From Bog-473 sp963800725 (GTDB lineage Bacteria; Actinomycetota; Acidimicrobiia; Acidimicrobiales; RAAP-2): a stretch of 64,000 nt of DNA. Shown in pieces: positions 18,833 to 28,070 of the stretch (the first letter of the stretch is position 1; every line of letters begins with the position of its first letter). A model generated the notes under the pieces. The model did not search any database. It worked only from the letters and a program-made list of their open reading frames with translations, and was not told the DNA's origin. Location of the stretch: NCBI GenBank assembly GCA_963800725.1, contig CAWDCE010000024.1:1-64000 (forward strand), in the 5' to 3' direction. The position numbers were made by a program, and so were the translations under genes.

Positions 18833-19279
18833 ATGGCCACGCACCGTGGGTTTGACCACGTGACCATTGCGGTCAGTGATCTCGCCGCCGCCACCCAATT
18901 TTTCGGTCTGCTCGGTTTCGAGGAGACCGCGTCGACGGTGGTTTCCGGCCAGGCAATGTCGGACTTCATGGGGATCGCAGATTGGGAGGCTGACCACGTC
19001 ACGCTGGCGTTGAAAGATGGACCCTCACATCAAGAGGTACAGCTCCTCAATTTCCACAATCCGCCCCTCAGCCAAGAGCGAGACGAGGCCAACCTGGCCC
19101 GGCTCGGCTTCAATCATGTCTGTTTCGCGGTTGACGACCTTGCGGCCACGCTCGAACATCTCACTGCCCACGGCGTCGAGGTCAGGAACGAGATCATGCA
19201 TTTCCACGACCGACAACTGGTGTTCTTGGTCGGTCCGGGCGATGTCACGATCGAGTTGGCCGAGTGGACCAGTGCGTAG
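18833..19279 (+). CDS. VOC-family (glyoxalase/dioxygenase-like) protein
   Basis: A 148-aa vicinal oxygen chelate protein with two beta-alpha-beta-beta-beta modules: RGFDHVTIAVSDLAAATQFF at the start and GFNHVCFAVDDLAATLEHL in the middle. Metal-ligand candidates are H8 in the first module, the second-module H and the terminal E of DVTIELAEW. Reaction not predictable. It lies 14 bp after the peroxiredoxin, with GGGGG upstream of the ATG. Confidence 0.8.
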   Translation: MATHRGFDHVTIAVSDLAAATQFFGLLGFEETASTVVSGQAMSDFMGIADWEADHVTLALKDGPSHQEVQLLNFHNPPLSQERDEANLARLGFNHVCFAVDDLAATLEHLTAHGVEVRNEIMHFHDRQLVFLVGPGDVTIELAEWTSA

Positions 19280-19301
19280 GGGCGCCGCCCCTCTGACCTG
19301 A

Positions 19302-20159
19302 TCAGGCGAGGGTGGCGAGGCCGGTTTGGTCGTCGAGGGGCAGTGAGGGGGACACGGTGGCCGAAACCACCACCTCATCGAGCTCGGCGATGCCCCTGGT
19401 GACGGCGGCAAACGCCGTGTCGGCGGCGTCGCGGCCCGTGGCGATGCGCACCAGTGACTGGCGTGGGGCCAGGCCGGTGGCGTCGTAGACGCGCCAGACA
19501 CCATCTTGATAGGCCTCAAAGACGGCGTGGAAGTCCATTGGGGAAAGCCCGGGCGCGTAGACGGCGGCAAAACGAGCCGGGACACCGGTGGCCCTGCACA
19601 AGACGATCCCGAGGTGGGCGAAGTCACGACAGGTGCCAACCCCGGTGAGCAAGGTGTCCTCCGCCGAATCATGGACGCTGCTCGAACCTGTGACGTAGCC
19701 GGTGCGGTGGCGGATCCACTCGGAGATCGCCCCCACCCGTGCGCCGACATCGGGTCCCGTACCGAATTCGGCGACGGCGAAACCGACCAAGTGGTCGCTC
19801 GGACAGTAGCGACTCGGGCGGAGGTAGACCTGCCGATCGAATTCGGCATGGTCGAGCGGGGCCGCAGTTTGCGCTGTTGGCGATATCTGACTGCGGTAAT
19901 GCACGCTGAGGCGGCCCGGGTTGGTGGCGACGACCTGCATTGTCGCCCCGTCACGGCTCACAATCTCGTCGACCGAGACCGGTGCCTGTCCATCGGTGGT
20001 TACCGTGAACTGCTTGTCGTCCACATGACCGGCTGTGGCGGAGGCAACTACCTGGAGGATCACCTCAGCGGGTTCGGCGATTGTGAACGACAGGTCGCAC
20101 GACACCGTGCGGAACTGCGTGGAGCCGAGGCCGTCCTCGACCAAGTCACCACTCGACAT
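19302..20159 (-). CDS. transglutaminase-like cysteine protease family protein
   Basis: A protein of about 285 aa with a bacterial transglutaminase N-terminal beta domain (QFRTVSCDLSFTIAEPAE) and the transglutaminase core. The catalytic triad segments are visible: GVGTCRDFAHLGIVLCRATG (Cys), MDFHAVFEAYQDG (His) and WRVYDATGLAPRQ (Asp). Such proteins are peptidases or amidases. The start is uncertain: ATGs at 20159, 20186 and 20213 are in frame and the frame is open to about 20489, but the region before 20159 has no recognisable domain. It ends 22 bp from the convergent VOC gene. Confidence 0.8.
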   Translation of the reverse strand: MSSGDLVEDGLGSTQFRTVSCDLSFTIAEPAEVILQVVASATAGHVDDKQFTVTTDGQAPVSVDEIVSRDGATMQVVATNPGRLSVHYRSQISPTAQTAAPLDHAEFDRQVYLRPSRYCPSDHLVGFAVAEFGTGPDVGARVGAISEWIRHRTGYVTGSSSVHDSAEDTLLTGVGTCRDFAHLGIVLCRATGVPARFAAVYAPGLSPMDFHAVFEAYQDGVWRVYDATGLAPRQSLVRIATGRDAADTAFAAVTRGIAELDEVVVSATVSPSLPLDDQTGLATLA

Positions 20160-20611
20160 CGTCCACGTTCTCACGGTTCGCGACATCGGCGCACATGGCC
20201 GAGCCGAGGGCATCGTGAGTTGCTCTATGCGTGTTTCGCCATGGGACGCGCAACTTTTGGGATCACGCAGGTCGCTGGCGTGCGGCACAGGCACGAGACG
20301 CTGGTTGGGGACATGGTCGAGTAGCTCGTCGTTCGTCAAGGGCCCGATCAGGACGCCATGGCCGGTGCGCTCGGTGATCGCTACGAAATCAGTCGAGGTT
20401 GCCAAGTACCGCTCCACGCAGTCCCTTTTGATTCTGGCCCTCGGCGCACGGGTCCACCCGAGACGACCGACTCTGTGCAGGCGACCCAATTCATTGGCTG
20501 AGACGGGGGGATCGATCGAGCCGGTGCACTGCGAGGCGACGAGGCGGGGACGGGCACCCGAGTGGACACGACGGCGCCATGGCGAGCGTCGTGAAGTGGA
20601 GTTTCTTGGAG
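20160..20611. other. stretch without confident gene between transglutaminase and tRNA-Gly
   Basis: The minus strand is open from the transglutaminase back to about 20489, so part of this may be its N-terminus. I see no conserved motif, ribosome binding site or RNA structure in the rest. Confidence 0.4.
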
Positions 20612-20682
<71 letters not shown>

Positions 20683-20708
20683 GTAGCGGAGCAGCAGTCT
20701 AGAACGTC

Positions 20709-20714
20709 TACCGT
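20709..20714 (+). promoter_or_regulatory. -10 box of leaderless promoter for truncated hemoglobin
   Basis: TACCGT lies 7 nt before the GTG at 20722. It supports that start over longer readings that run into the tRNA gene. Confidence 0.45.
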
Positions 20715-20721
20715 CAATGCT

Positions 20722-21102
20722 GTGGACGCACTCTTTGACCGGGTCGCTGGGAATCAGTTCTTCGTCGACCTCATCGACGCCTTCTACCTGGGGGTGGCCG
20801 GGGACCCGTTGCTCCGACCCCTTTATCCCGACGACCTCACCGAAGGCAAGGAACACCTCGCCCTGTTCTTGGCCCAGTATTGGGGTGGCCCGCCCGCGTA
20901 CAACGAGACTCGCGGCCACCCGCGCCTGCGCATGCGCCACATGCCCTTCGTCATAGGCCCGGCCGAGCGAGATGCGTGGCTGCGCCACATGAATGCCGCC
21001 GTCGATGCAATGCGCAGTGCGGGCAAGGTCACCGACGACGACGCCCGAGAGCTCAATGACTACTTCGCCATGGCGGCGCGGTCGCTCGTGAACGCACCCT
21101 GA
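20722..21102 (+). CDS. glbO: group II truncated hemoglobin (trHbO type)
   Basis: A 126-aa globin with the 2-on-2 fold of group II truncated hemoglobins. Motifs: FFVDLIDAFYLGVAGDPLLRPLYP (B helix to CD corner), HLALFLAQYWGGP (E helix region) and LRMRHMPFVIGPAERDAWLRHM, where the His of RMRH is the proximal heme ligand and the Trp is the conserved G8 residue. It binds O2 or NO and may support respiration or NO detoxification. The GTG start at 20722 is preceded by TACCGT. Its stop abuts the convergent enoyl-CoA hydratase stop (TGATCA). Confidence 0.9.
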   Translation: MDALFDRVAGNQFFVDLIDAFYLGVAGDPLLRPLYPDDLTEGKEHLALFLAQYWGGPPAYNETRGHPRLRMRHMPFVIGPAERDAWLRHMNAAVDAMRSAGKVTDDDARELNDYFAMAARSLVNAP

Positions 21103-21906
21103 TCAGTCCACGAAATCCGGAGCACGACCCTCGCGCCGGGCTCTGATCGACTCTTCGAAGTTCTTGGTGGTAATGCGCACGAAGAGCTGGGCCATGCCTT
21201 CGGCGTCCATGTGGGTCTGCAAGCTTGCGGCGTCGAGGCTGTTCCACAGCTGGCGTTTGGTGAGTTCGATCCCTGCCCGGCTCCAACCAATGATCCGCTC
21301 GGCCATCTCGGCGCAAGAATCGAGCAGCTCGTCGCCCTCGACCACCCGGGCGACCAATCCAATCCGCTCGGCCTCGGTGGCGTCGACGTCACGACCCGTC
21401 AGCATGATCTCGGTAGCCCTCGATTGCCCGATGGACCGCGGGAGCAGGTAGCTGATCCCGAGTTCGGCCGCGGTCAGGCCGTTGTTGATGCCCGCGGCAC
21501 GGAAGTAGGCACTCGACGAGGCGATCCGGATGTCCGCGGAGAGGGCGAGGCAGAACCCCCCGCCAATGGCGGGGCCGTTGACGGCGGCGATTACCGGTTG
21601 GTGGAGGCGCCGGATGGTGGCGATGACCTCGTCGAGCAATTCCATCGAGCGCATCGCCAGCGTGGGCAATGTGAGTCCATCGACATGGGGAATGGTGCCG
21701 GGATCCTCGAGATCGGCCCCCGAACAAAACCCCTTGCCGGCACCGGTCAAGACGACGACCCGGACATCATTGTCCTGACCAATCTGCCGCAAGGTGTCAC
21801 GCAGCGGAATCATGACGTCAAAGGCCATGGCGTTCATACGCTCGGGCCGGTTCAAGGTAACCAGGGCAACGTGGGGATAGGGGTGGGAGACCTCGACAAA
21901 TGCCAT
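21103..21906 (-). CDS. enoyl-CoA hydratase/isomerase family protein (EchA-like)
   Basis: A 267-aa crotonase-fold enzyme. FCSGADLEDPG and NGPAIGGGFCLALSADIRIA form the oxyanion hole; the INNGLTAAELGISYLLPR segment carries the Glu usual at the catalytic position; LTKRQLWNSLD is the late helix. It acts in fatty-acid or branched acyl-CoA breakdown; substrate open. The start is set at ATG 21906 because TACGAT lies exactly 7 nt upstream, matching the leaderless pattern of this genome; ATG 21915 is the alternative. It is not part of an obvious operon. Confidence 0.85.
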   Translation of the reverse strand: MAFVEVSHPYPHVALVTLNRPERMNAMAFDVMIPLRDTLRQIGQDNDVRVVVLTGAGKGFCSGADLEDPGTIPHVDGLTLPTLAMRSMELLDEVIATIRRLHQPVIAAVNGPAIGGGFCLALSADIRIASSSAYFRAAGINNGLTAAELGISYLLPRSIGQSRATEIMLTGRDVDATEAERIGLVARVVEGDELLDSCAEMAERIIGWSRAGIELTKRQLWNSLDAASLQTHMDAEGMAQLFVRITTKNFEESIRARREGRAPDFVD

Positions 21907-21913
21907 GGCGGGC

Positions 21914-21919
21914 ATCGTA
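21914..21919 (-). promoter_or_regulatory. -10 box of leaderless promoter for enoyl-CoA hydratase
   Basis: TACGAT on the minus strand, 7 nt before the ATG at 21906. It falls after the alternative ATG at 21915 in the open frame and so favours the shorter protein. Confidence 0.45.
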
Positions 21920-22090
21920 GAGGGGCTCCGCGGAAGAGACAGATCGAAGCGAATTCGAAGTGCCGCCCCGGCAGTTCTGCGCCCCGACGCAAATCGCTGA
22001 ATAGTCTCGCGAACAGGTCAAAGTGAGGGTGCCACGTACCAGAGCTTTCGGACCTCTTGAGGGTCGACAGATCACGGGATGAGATGAAAA

Positions 22091-22405
22091 ATGTCAGATA
22101 TCGACAAGACTTTTCGAGCCACGATGCAAAAGAGCCCCAATAAGGGCGGATGGACGTACGTCGTGATGGACGGATCTGTGGAGTACTTCGGGACCAGGGG
22201 TCTCGTCAAGGTGCGCGGAACAGTCGACGGCGAACCTTTTGAAAGTTCATTCATGGCGCTCGGGGACGGGACCCACAAGCTGCCGATCAAGGCTGAGATT
22301 CGCAAGAGAATCGGAAAGGACGAAGGAGACGAGGTCGTGGTACGGCTGACTGAGCGGTTGGCACGCCCGGTGTCGACAGACTTTCGAACCGATGCAACCG
22401 GTTGA
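22091..22405 (+). CDS. DUF1905 domain-containing protein
   Basis: A 104-aa protein that is a stand-alone DUF1905 domain: FRATMQKSPNKGGWTYVVM, the VKVRGTVDGEPFESSFMALG beta strands, then HKLPIKAEIRKRIGKDEGDEV. The domain forms a small beta barrel, often found with YdeI-type proteins; its function is not known. The stop overlaps the open frame of the following isomerase-fold gene, so the two may be co-expressed. Confidence 0.85.
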   Translation: MSDIDKTFRATMQKSPNKGGWTYVVMDGSVEYFGTRGLVKVRGTVDGEPFESSFMALGDGTHKLPIKAEIRKRIGKDEGDEVVVRLTERLARPVSTDFRTDATG

Positions 22406-22434
22406 ACAGGCGCGCAGAGGGACTATGGACCGGG

Positions 22435-23268
22435 GTGGCCAGAGTGCGTGACACGGCAAGTGTCGACGGAGACGTCCAACAACTTGTCGGCGCGGCCATG
22501 GTGAGGACCCGACGCATTGTTGACGGTTTGAGCGCTCTGGGCGTTGACGAGCTGCGTCAGCCCTCTTTGCTCCCGCAGTGGAGCCGGCTGACCATCGCGT
22601 GTCACCTTCGATATGGCGCCGAGGCGCTCAGCCGTATGACGCGCTCCGCCCTCGACGCGGTGCCCGTGGCTTACTACCCCGAAGGTCGAAACGAGCAACG
22701 TCCGCGCACTTTGGCACCAGAGTGGGGGGAATCGCCCGACGACGTGGTGGCGTCATTGGCGCAACGGAGTGACGAACTCAACGAACAATGGTCTGCCCTC
22801 GATCCGGTCGCTTGGCGAGTAGAAGTCGCCGAACCCCCGGGCAATATCGATCTGGGTCCAATCCGCCTTGGTCGCCTCCCGCTGTTGCGGTTGACGGAGG
22901 TCGAGGTGCACGGGACCGACTTGGCGATGCACCTTGAGGACTGGAGCGAGATCTTCGTCGAAGCCGCCCTGCCCATGCGCCTCGAGTGGTTGAACGTCCG
23001 TCGCGCTAACGACCAGGTGTCCGACCGGACCCTTGAGGGATCGTGGCTGCTCGTGGCGACTGATGGAGCGACCTACAAGGTGAGCGTGGACGGCACCACG
23101 ATCGAATCGCGACCGGCGGCCCGGGACGAACAAGCGACGGCGGTCATCGAGGCAAGCAGTCGGGACCTGTTGGCCTTGTTGTTGGGGCGCCCCTTGCGCA
23201 CGGCGCCCGTCATCACGGGAGATATCGCGTTCGGTCGATCCTTCTCCAAGGCGTTTCCCGGCCCGTAG
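22435..23268 (+). CDS. mycothiol-dependent maleylpyruvate isomerase-like (DinB-fold) protein
   Basis: A protein of about 277 aa with the MDMPI N-terminal metal-binding domain (LSALGVDELRQPSLLPQWSR; TIACHLRYGAEALSRM, the His of CHL being a likely metal ligand; LRLTEVEVHGTDLAMHL with the second His) and a C-terminal MDMPI/SCP2-like domain ending RPLRTAPVITGDIAFGR. Actinobacterial members use mycothiol to isomerise or conjugate small molecules. GTG codons at 22435 and 22444 are the likely starts; the frame is open to TTG 22402. Substrate unknown. Confidence 0.8.
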   Translation: MARVRDTASVDGDVQQLVGAAMVRTRRIVDGLSALGVDELRQPSLLPQWSRLTIACHLRYGAEALSRMTRSALDAVPVAYYPEGRNEQRPRTLAPEWGESPDDVVASLAQRSDELNEQWSALDPVAWRVEVAEPPGNIDLGPIRLGRLPLLRLTEVEVHGTDLAMHLEDWSEIFVEAALPMRLEWLNVRRANDQVSDRTLEGSWLLVATDGATYKVSVDGTTIESRPAARDEQATAVIEASSRDLLALLLGRPLRTAPVITGDIAFGRSFSKAFPGP

Positions 23269-23381
23269 CGACGTGCATCGAGAGGCCGTCCCGCGCCAGG
23301 GCGCGACCTAATGCCGACACGACCTAGTGCAATATGGGTATCGAGGTCGCCGCCGCGTCCGTCCGAGGAGCCTTCTTCGTC

Positions 23382-23834
23382 ATGCCGATCACCATCCGCT
23401 ACGCCACCATGGAAGATGCAACAGAGGTCGAAAGGGTATTTCGAAGTGCATCTCTGTCGAACGAGAATGATCGAGAATTACTGGCGCGCCATCCCCAATG
23501 GCTGAAGCTTTCACCCGCGGGTATCCGAGATCACCGGATGCGGGTCGCGGTTGATGACAACAACGCCGTCGTTGGGTTTGCGACCTATCTGATCGTCGAT
23601 GACATCGTCGAGCTTGAAGATCTTTTCGTGGACCCTCGGCACATGCGCCAGCGCATCGGAGCGTCCTTGGTGCGAGATATAGCGACATTGGTACGCGACC
23701 TCGGGTTTGTCACGCTCGAGGTGACGGCCAACCCTCACGCACAAGCCTTCTACCGGCACATGGGATTTGCGGTGTGCCATGTCGTCGAAACGCAAGGCTA
23801 CCCAGCCGACCGGATGCAGCGGCGAACGCAATGA
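23382..23834 (+). CDS. GNAT-family N-acetyltransferase
   Basis: A 150-aa acetyltransferase beginning MPITIRYATMEDATEVERVF. The core strand VELEDLFVDPRHMRQRIGASLVRDI holds the acetyl-CoA-binding R/Q-x-x-I-G segment, and VTANPHAQAFYRHMGFAV is the classic C-terminal GNAT element. Substrate unknown. The start at 23382 is chosen because the fold begins at once; an upstream in-frame ATG at 23334 is less likely. Confidence 0.82.
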   Translation: MPITIRYATMEDATEVERVFRSASLSNENDRELLARHPQWLKLSPAGIRDHRMRVAVDDNNAVVGFATYLIVDDIVELEDLFVDPRHMRQRIGASLVRDIATLVRDLGFVTLEVTANPHAQAFYRHMGFAVCHVVETQGYPADRMQRRTQ

Positions 23835-23889
23835 CATTCGCGAAGCGAAAAGACGGGCGGATCGCCCCCGTCCTTGAGAGACTGGCGCT

Positions 23890-24675
23890 ATGGGCGAGAT
23901 CCTGCCGGGCGGTATAGCGAACGCCGGCGGCGTTCTCCGCGAGGGCGACTTCGTCCTTCGCCCCGCAAACCCCAACTCCGAGGCCGTGCACACCTTCCTG
24001 CGTGAACTCCGGTCGACTGGATTCGATGGTGCATCGATGCCCGTCGGGATCCAATCCGACGGGCGAGAACGGCTGGTCTTCATCGAAGGTGACGTTGCCG
24101 TGCCGCCGTTTGCCCCCTGGGCGCAGACCGACCAGGCCCTCTCCTCGATCGCCACCCTGGTGAGGGCGTTCCACGAGGCCTCGTCCCGAATTCACGTCGT
24201 TGATACGAAGTGGAGCGACGAGCTGGCTGATCCGCGCGGCGGGACGATGATCTGCCACAACGATGTGTGCCTGGAAAATGTGGTCTTCCGACACGGCGAT
24301 GCCGTCGCACTCTTGGATTTCGACTTCGCCGCACCGGGGCGGCCGCTCTTCGACGTCGCCGCCTTCGCCCGCATGTGCGTGCCGATCGACGACGACCTCA
24401 GCGCGAGGCGCCTGGGATTTATGGATCTGGACCGTCCTGGCCGACTACGCCTGGTGGCCGACGCCTACGGATTGGACTCCGCTGGGCGCCATGGCCTGCT
24501 CGAACATCTCGATCGGTCCATGCAAAGTGGTGGATTGTTTGTCCAACGGCGGGTTGAAGCAGGCGACCGTAACTTCATTCGGATGCTCGAGGACATGGGT
24601 GGGATGCATCGCTATGAGCGTCGGCTGGAGTGGTGGCGGACATCGCGGCAGTCATTCGTGCGGGCGCTGAGATGA
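23890..24675 (+). CDS. aminoglycoside phosphotransferase (APH)-family kinase-like protein
   Basis: A 261-aa protein of the APH/choline-kinase fold. The catalytic loop MICHNDVCLENVVF (H-x-D with the metal-binding Asn) and the following VALLDFDFAAPGRPLFDVAAFAR (D-F-D metal motif) are clear. The N-lobe is short and begins GEILPGGIANAGGVLREGDF, as in many orphan APH-like proteins. It transfers phosphate from ATP to a small hydroxylated molecule; an antibiotic target is possible but not implied. Confidence 0.82.
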   Translation: MGEILPGGIANAGGVLREGDFVLRPANPNSEAVHTFLRELRSTGFDGASMPVGIQSDGRERLVFIEGDVAVPPFAPWAQTDQALSSIATLVRAFHEASSRIHVVDTKWSDELADPRGGTMICHNDVCLENVVFRHGDAVALLDFDFAAPGRPLFDVAAFARMCVPIDDDLSARRLGFMDLDRPGRLRLVADAYGLDSAGRHGLLEHLDRSMQSGGLFVQRRVEAGDRNFIRMLEDMGGMHRYERRLEWWRTSRQSFVRALR

Positions 24676-24751
24676 CGCTCGATCCAAGGGGTACTGTGCC
24701 ACCGAATGTCTGCGCACCATCGCCGGCGCTGCGCACGGCCGGTCAGCGGGT

Positions 24752-25269
24752 TCAGCCCAAATCGTCTGAGGTGAAGAGTGAAGTCACCGAACATCCGATC
24801 GAGTCCAGTTTCGGGTGAACTCCTCCACTCCGATCAATGATGCAGAGCACGGATTCAACCTCGCCCCCGCGGTCGCGTAGCTCGACCGCTGAATCGGCCA
24901 CCTGACCTCCGGTGGTAATCACGTCTTCGATGATCAAGAGTCGCCGACCATCTATATCCGCACCCTCCGCGGCTTCATCGTCCCATAAGACTTCGGCCGC
25001 TTGCGCACGAAGACCGCGGGAAGTCCCGTGGTAAGCGAGAGCGCAGTCGCCACTGGTACGCCCCCGAGTTCAAGCCCCGCCAGTATCTCGGTGTTCGATG
25101 GCACAAGGGCCGCCGCGTGGTGGGCAATGTCCTTGAGAAGGATGGGGTCTGATTCGAACAAGTACTTGTCGAAGTAGGTAGTGGACACCAGACCCGAGCG
25201 AAGTGTGAATTCGCCGTTCAACCGACAGCGCGCGCCAATCTGCGTTCCAAGCACGCTCGTCGAGCTCAC
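24752..25269 (-). CDS. pyrE: orotate phosphoribosyltransferase (frameshift near 24965)
   Basis: A protein of about 172 aa, complete if one missing base near 24965 is assumed. The N-terminal piece has FTLRSGLVSTTYFDKYLFES and ILAGLELGGVPVATALSLTTG, ending FVRKRPKSYGT. The C-terminal piece continues EGADIDGRRLLIIEDVITTG, the 5-phosphoribosyl-1-pyrophosphate motif, then SVLCIIDRSGG. It joins orotate and PRPP to give OMP in pyrimidine synthesis. GTG 25269 is the start. No other pyr gene is adjacent. Confidence 0.85.
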
Positions 25270-25310
25270 GAGATCACTATGCCATCTGCGAGACGTGCCG
25301 AGTCACCGCG

Positions 25311-25841
25311 TCAGCGGCGACGTCTGGCCTGGATGAGGGGAACGCCGAATGGCACGAACGCCACCAAGGCGGCGGCGAGCGCGAGGAAAGCGCCCCATGA
25401 CCAGCTCAAACCCGTGGGCTTGAGCAAGAAGGCCAGCGCCACCAGAACAACATTGATCCCGGTGAGCAGACCCAGGAGCTGCTCTTTGGACATTCGGCCC
25501 ATATCTGCGAGGTCGCCTACGTCGAACGCAGTGATCAGGACGTAGAGCACCAACACGATCGAGTTCAACACGGCGATGAACAGCCACCCGTGCACGCTGA
25601 GTCCATCGACGGAAATGGGCCCGAAGCTGTACCAGGGCATCCAAAAAGAGACCAGGAGGGCCAAGGAAGCGGGACCGACGATCCGCTCCTTGGAGTTGAG
25701 GGCGTTGACCTTTTGGCGCGACTTACGGACCGGTTTGGGTGCCGGCCGACGCATGATGGGCGGCCTGATCGCGGCACCGCACTTGGGGCACAGCGCAGTG
25801 CCTGGGGACACCTCAACCAGGCAGCGGGAGCAAGCGGGCAT
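25311..25841 (-). CDS. zinc-ribbon membrane protein of unknown function
   Basis: A 176-aa protein. Residues 1-25 form a zinc ribbon (C-x2-C-x13-C-x2-C: CSRCLVEV then CPKCG). A basic proline-rich linker follows (about 26-52), then four hydrophobic segments: near 55-75, 85-105, 120-140 and 145-167. The topology suggests a cytoplasmic metal-binding head on a small membrane domain. AGGAGGATGG precedes the ATG. Function not predictable. Confidence 0.7.
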   Translation of the reverse strand: MPACSRCLVEVSPGTALCPKCGAAIRPPIMRRPAPKPVRKSRQKVNALNSKERIVGPASLALLVSFWMPWYSFGPISVDGLSVHGWLFIAVLNSIVLVLYVLITAFDVGDLADMGRMSKEQLLGLLTGINVVLVALAFLLKPTGLSWSWGAFLALAAALVAFVPFGVPLIQARRRR

Positions 25842-26106
25842 CCATCCTCCTTCGAGCTGTCTAGGACGCGCCCGGTCAGGCTACAAGCCACACGGGGACT
25901 TCGGGGATTTCGAGGCGCGACGAACGCGGAATTCGACCTGCCTCGTGGAGTAGCTGCCGAATGAGTCGAGGGCGCGATGCACTGCGTGAGATCGACGGCG
26001 AAGTCAACCGCGACGTAGTTTCAGAGGCGCCGCACTCAGAGGGGCCTGATGCCCTACCGCGGGTTGACACAATCCTTCAAGGTCGATCCCAAAAGGAGCG
26101 GTGCCA
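25842..26106. other. non-coding stretch
   Basis: No convincing gene or RNA structure is visible. The 5' part should hold the promoter of the leftward zinc-ribbon gene. The ribosome binding site at its right end (AAAAGGAG) belongs to the doubtful small frame that follows. Confidence 0.4.
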
Positions 26107-26322
26107 ATGTTTGGACGACCGAAACGAATCTCCGAAAGTGAACGGTTCTGGGCCCGCATTGAGCAAGAGATGGAGCCCTTGTTCGGCTATTGGGTGGACG
26201 CGCCCTCTTCGAATCACTGCGCCTTGGGCGCAACTGCGACCAGGTCGGCTGGTGTCGCAACGGCTGACTTGGCCGATCCCAGGCGCGACTTCGAAGTCGC
26301 CGGGTGTGCGCATTCGCCCTGA
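26107..26322 (+). CDS. possible small protein (71 aa), doubtful
   Basis: ATG 26107 follows a strong AAAAGGAG ribosome binding site at 9-nt spacing. The first 30 residues (FGRPKRISESERFWARIEQ) look like a real charged helix with an acidic/aromatic pattern. The second half is low complexity and may be read in the wrong frame. No family is recognised. Either a short native protein or the 5' stump of a damaged gene. Confidence 0.3.
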   Translation: MFGRPKRISESERFWARIEQEMEPLFGYWVDAPSSNHCALGATATRSAGVATADLADPRRDFEVAGCAHSP

Positions 26323-26487
26323 CCGACGTCAGGGTGGGGAAGAGCCGCCTGCATCTGGGCGATGGGGATGAGGTGACAAACGCAGTCGTGCGCTGAATCG
26401 GGAAGCGTCGGACGCTCGGGTCGCGACCTTCGTCGTGTGCACCCGCTCAAGGCCGTCTCGCTGATTCGCGGGTTATCTGGCCTCGCA

Positions 26488-26493
26488 TAGAAT
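26488..26493 (+). promoter_or_regulatory. -10 box of leaderless promoter for methyltransferase
   Basis: TAGAAT ends 7 nt before the GTG at 26501. This is one of the clearest matches to the TANNNT-N7-start pattern in this window. Confidence 0.5.
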
Positions 26494-26500
26494 TGAGCTC

Positions 26501-27364
26501 GTGTCGCCGGCCGGAGACTTCGACTATGAGTCACTCAGTGCCGAATATTCGGCCGTAAGGAGAGAGGACCCACGGATTGCGGACTACGTGCACCGTGGCC
26601 TTGGTTCCGCGTCGAGTGTCGTCAACGTCGGCGCCGGGGCCGGCTCGTACGAACCGGCCAATCTCTCGGTGGTGCCGGTCGAACCATCTGAATACATGAG
26701 GTCGCGCCGACCGCCCGAGCGGGCTCCCGCCGTCAATGCAACGGCCGAGGACCTTCCGTTTTCCGACGGGTCATTTGATGCCGCCATGGCCATGGTCACC
26801 GTGCATCAATGGAGCGATCAGGACGCTGGAATGAGAGAACTCCGGAGGGTCAGTTCGGGCCCCGTGGTGATCTTGACGTTCGATGGTGACGCGCTCGACC
26901 AGTTCTGGCTTTCCCACTACATGCCCGAACTCATCGCCGCCGAACGCCTGAGGTATCCGAAAATTCGCCACATCTGCGACGTCCTCGGGGGCACCGCCAC
27001 AGTGACGACCGTACCGATTCCGATTGACTGCACCGATGGGTTTACCGAAGCGTTCTATGCCCGCCCAGAGCGCTTCTTGGACCCCGCGGTTCGCAGATCG
27101 CAGTCCGCCTGGGGATTCGTGTCTCCCGACGACGAACATCGAGGAGTCGAACAATTGCGCAGTGACCTCCAAAGTGGCGAGTGGGACCGCCGGTACGGAG
27201 ATGCCCGGCGTATGCCCGAGTTCAACGGGTCACTCCGGCTCATCGTGGCACTGCCCTCAGCGCACCGTGACGCGAAGTCCGTTGTGACAACGCCCGCGAT
27301 GGCGACCGCCACGCGTTGGGTCGCCTGCATTGCCTCGACCAGGCGCTCCATAGGCAATTCTTGA
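26501..27364 (+). CDS. class I SAM-dependent methyltransferase
   Basis: A 287-aa methyltransferase. It begins YESLSAEYSAVRREDPRIAD, then has motif I SVVNVGAGAGSYEP, the acidic motif II region VPVEPSEYM, and ATAEDLPFSDGSFDAAMAM (motif post-I/III), as in ubiE/UbiG-like enzymes that methylate small molecules. The usual protein end is near LRLIVALP; a further 35 residues look unlike the family and may be read-through after a lost stop or frame break. Start GTG with leaderless promoter. Confidence 0.8.
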   Translation: MSPAGDFDYESLSAEYSAVRREDPRIADYVHRGLGSASSVVNVGAGAGSYEPANLSVVPVEPSEYMRSRRPPERAPAVNATAEDLPFSDGSFDAAMAMVTVHQWSDQDAGMRELRRVSSGPVVILTFDGDALDQFWLSHYMPELIAAERLRYPKIRHICDVLGGTATVTTVPIPIDCTDGFTEAFYARPERFLDPAVRRSQSAWGFVSPDDEHRGVEQLRSDLQSGEWDRRYGDARRMPEFNGSLRLIVALPSAHRDAKSVVTTPAMATATRWVACIASTRRSIGNS

Positions 27365-27480
27365 CGATGCGCATACGTGCTTGATTTGCCGGAACCGACG
27401 TCTTGGCACGCCCATCTGGGCGGGGTTGTCGTGACCGAAGGGATGTTTTGGTTGCACCGACAATGGGAACTTTTGTGAGC

Positions 27481-27949
27481 ATGCGAACGAAGAATTCTCC
27501 GATTTCGCTCCTGGCACCCCTCGCGCTCGTTGCGATCGTGCTGGCGGCATGTTCTTCGGGTGGGACAAGTCCTTCAGCAGTGAACTCAAAGCAACAGATT
27601 CGCCAAGCGAACCGTGCGGCTTCGGCCAAGCCGTCCGTTGTGGCGGTTGATCAGGTGTCGAACGGGTACACGGTGAGCGTGGCGAGCGTGACCTACCCCA
27701 AGACTTCCGTCAGCGGCACAAGCGCCACCAAAGGCGTGCTCGCCATCGCCCCCATGGTCAATGGAGCCAACGGTGACGTGGCCGGATACGTTCGCGGTAC
27801 CGCAAGGGACGAGCAAGAACCTCACGATTCCGGTCCAGGTGCAGCTGACGAGCGGGACGTACCTGGTTTCCCTCTATCCGGGCCCCCACCAGCCGTCGAG
27901 TGAACAGCGGCCGCTGGCTCGTGCGAACATCGCGCTGACCGTGCACTAA
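27481..27949 (+). CDS. lipoprotein with beta-sandwich-like C-terminus (frameshift near 27765)
   Basis: About 155 aa when one frame break near 27765 is allowed. The N-terminus is a lipoprotein signal: basic start, hydrophobic core LLAPLALVAIVLAAC with the lipobox LAAC and lipidated Cys at 24, then a Ser/Gly linker. The first frame runs through VVAVDQVSNGYTVSVASVTYP; the next frame continues VTWPDTFAVPQGTSK and ends NIALTVH, an alternating beta pattern. It should be anchored to the outer face of the membrane. Function unknown. Start ATG 27481 or GTG 27475. Confidence 0.65.
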
Positions 27950-28070
27950 CTGGCAGCTGCAGTGCGAGATCGACCTGGCGACATGCTGACAGAGGGGAAT
28001 GCCGGCGAGAGGCTCCCTCAGCGAGGAGAAGTGACGAGATCAGAGGCGGCGCCGACAGTTCACCCGACGA

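Noticed and set aside
25961..26371. 136-codon plus-strand frame
   Set aside because: Runs over a better-supported short frame at 26107, has no start signal and a random-like composition.
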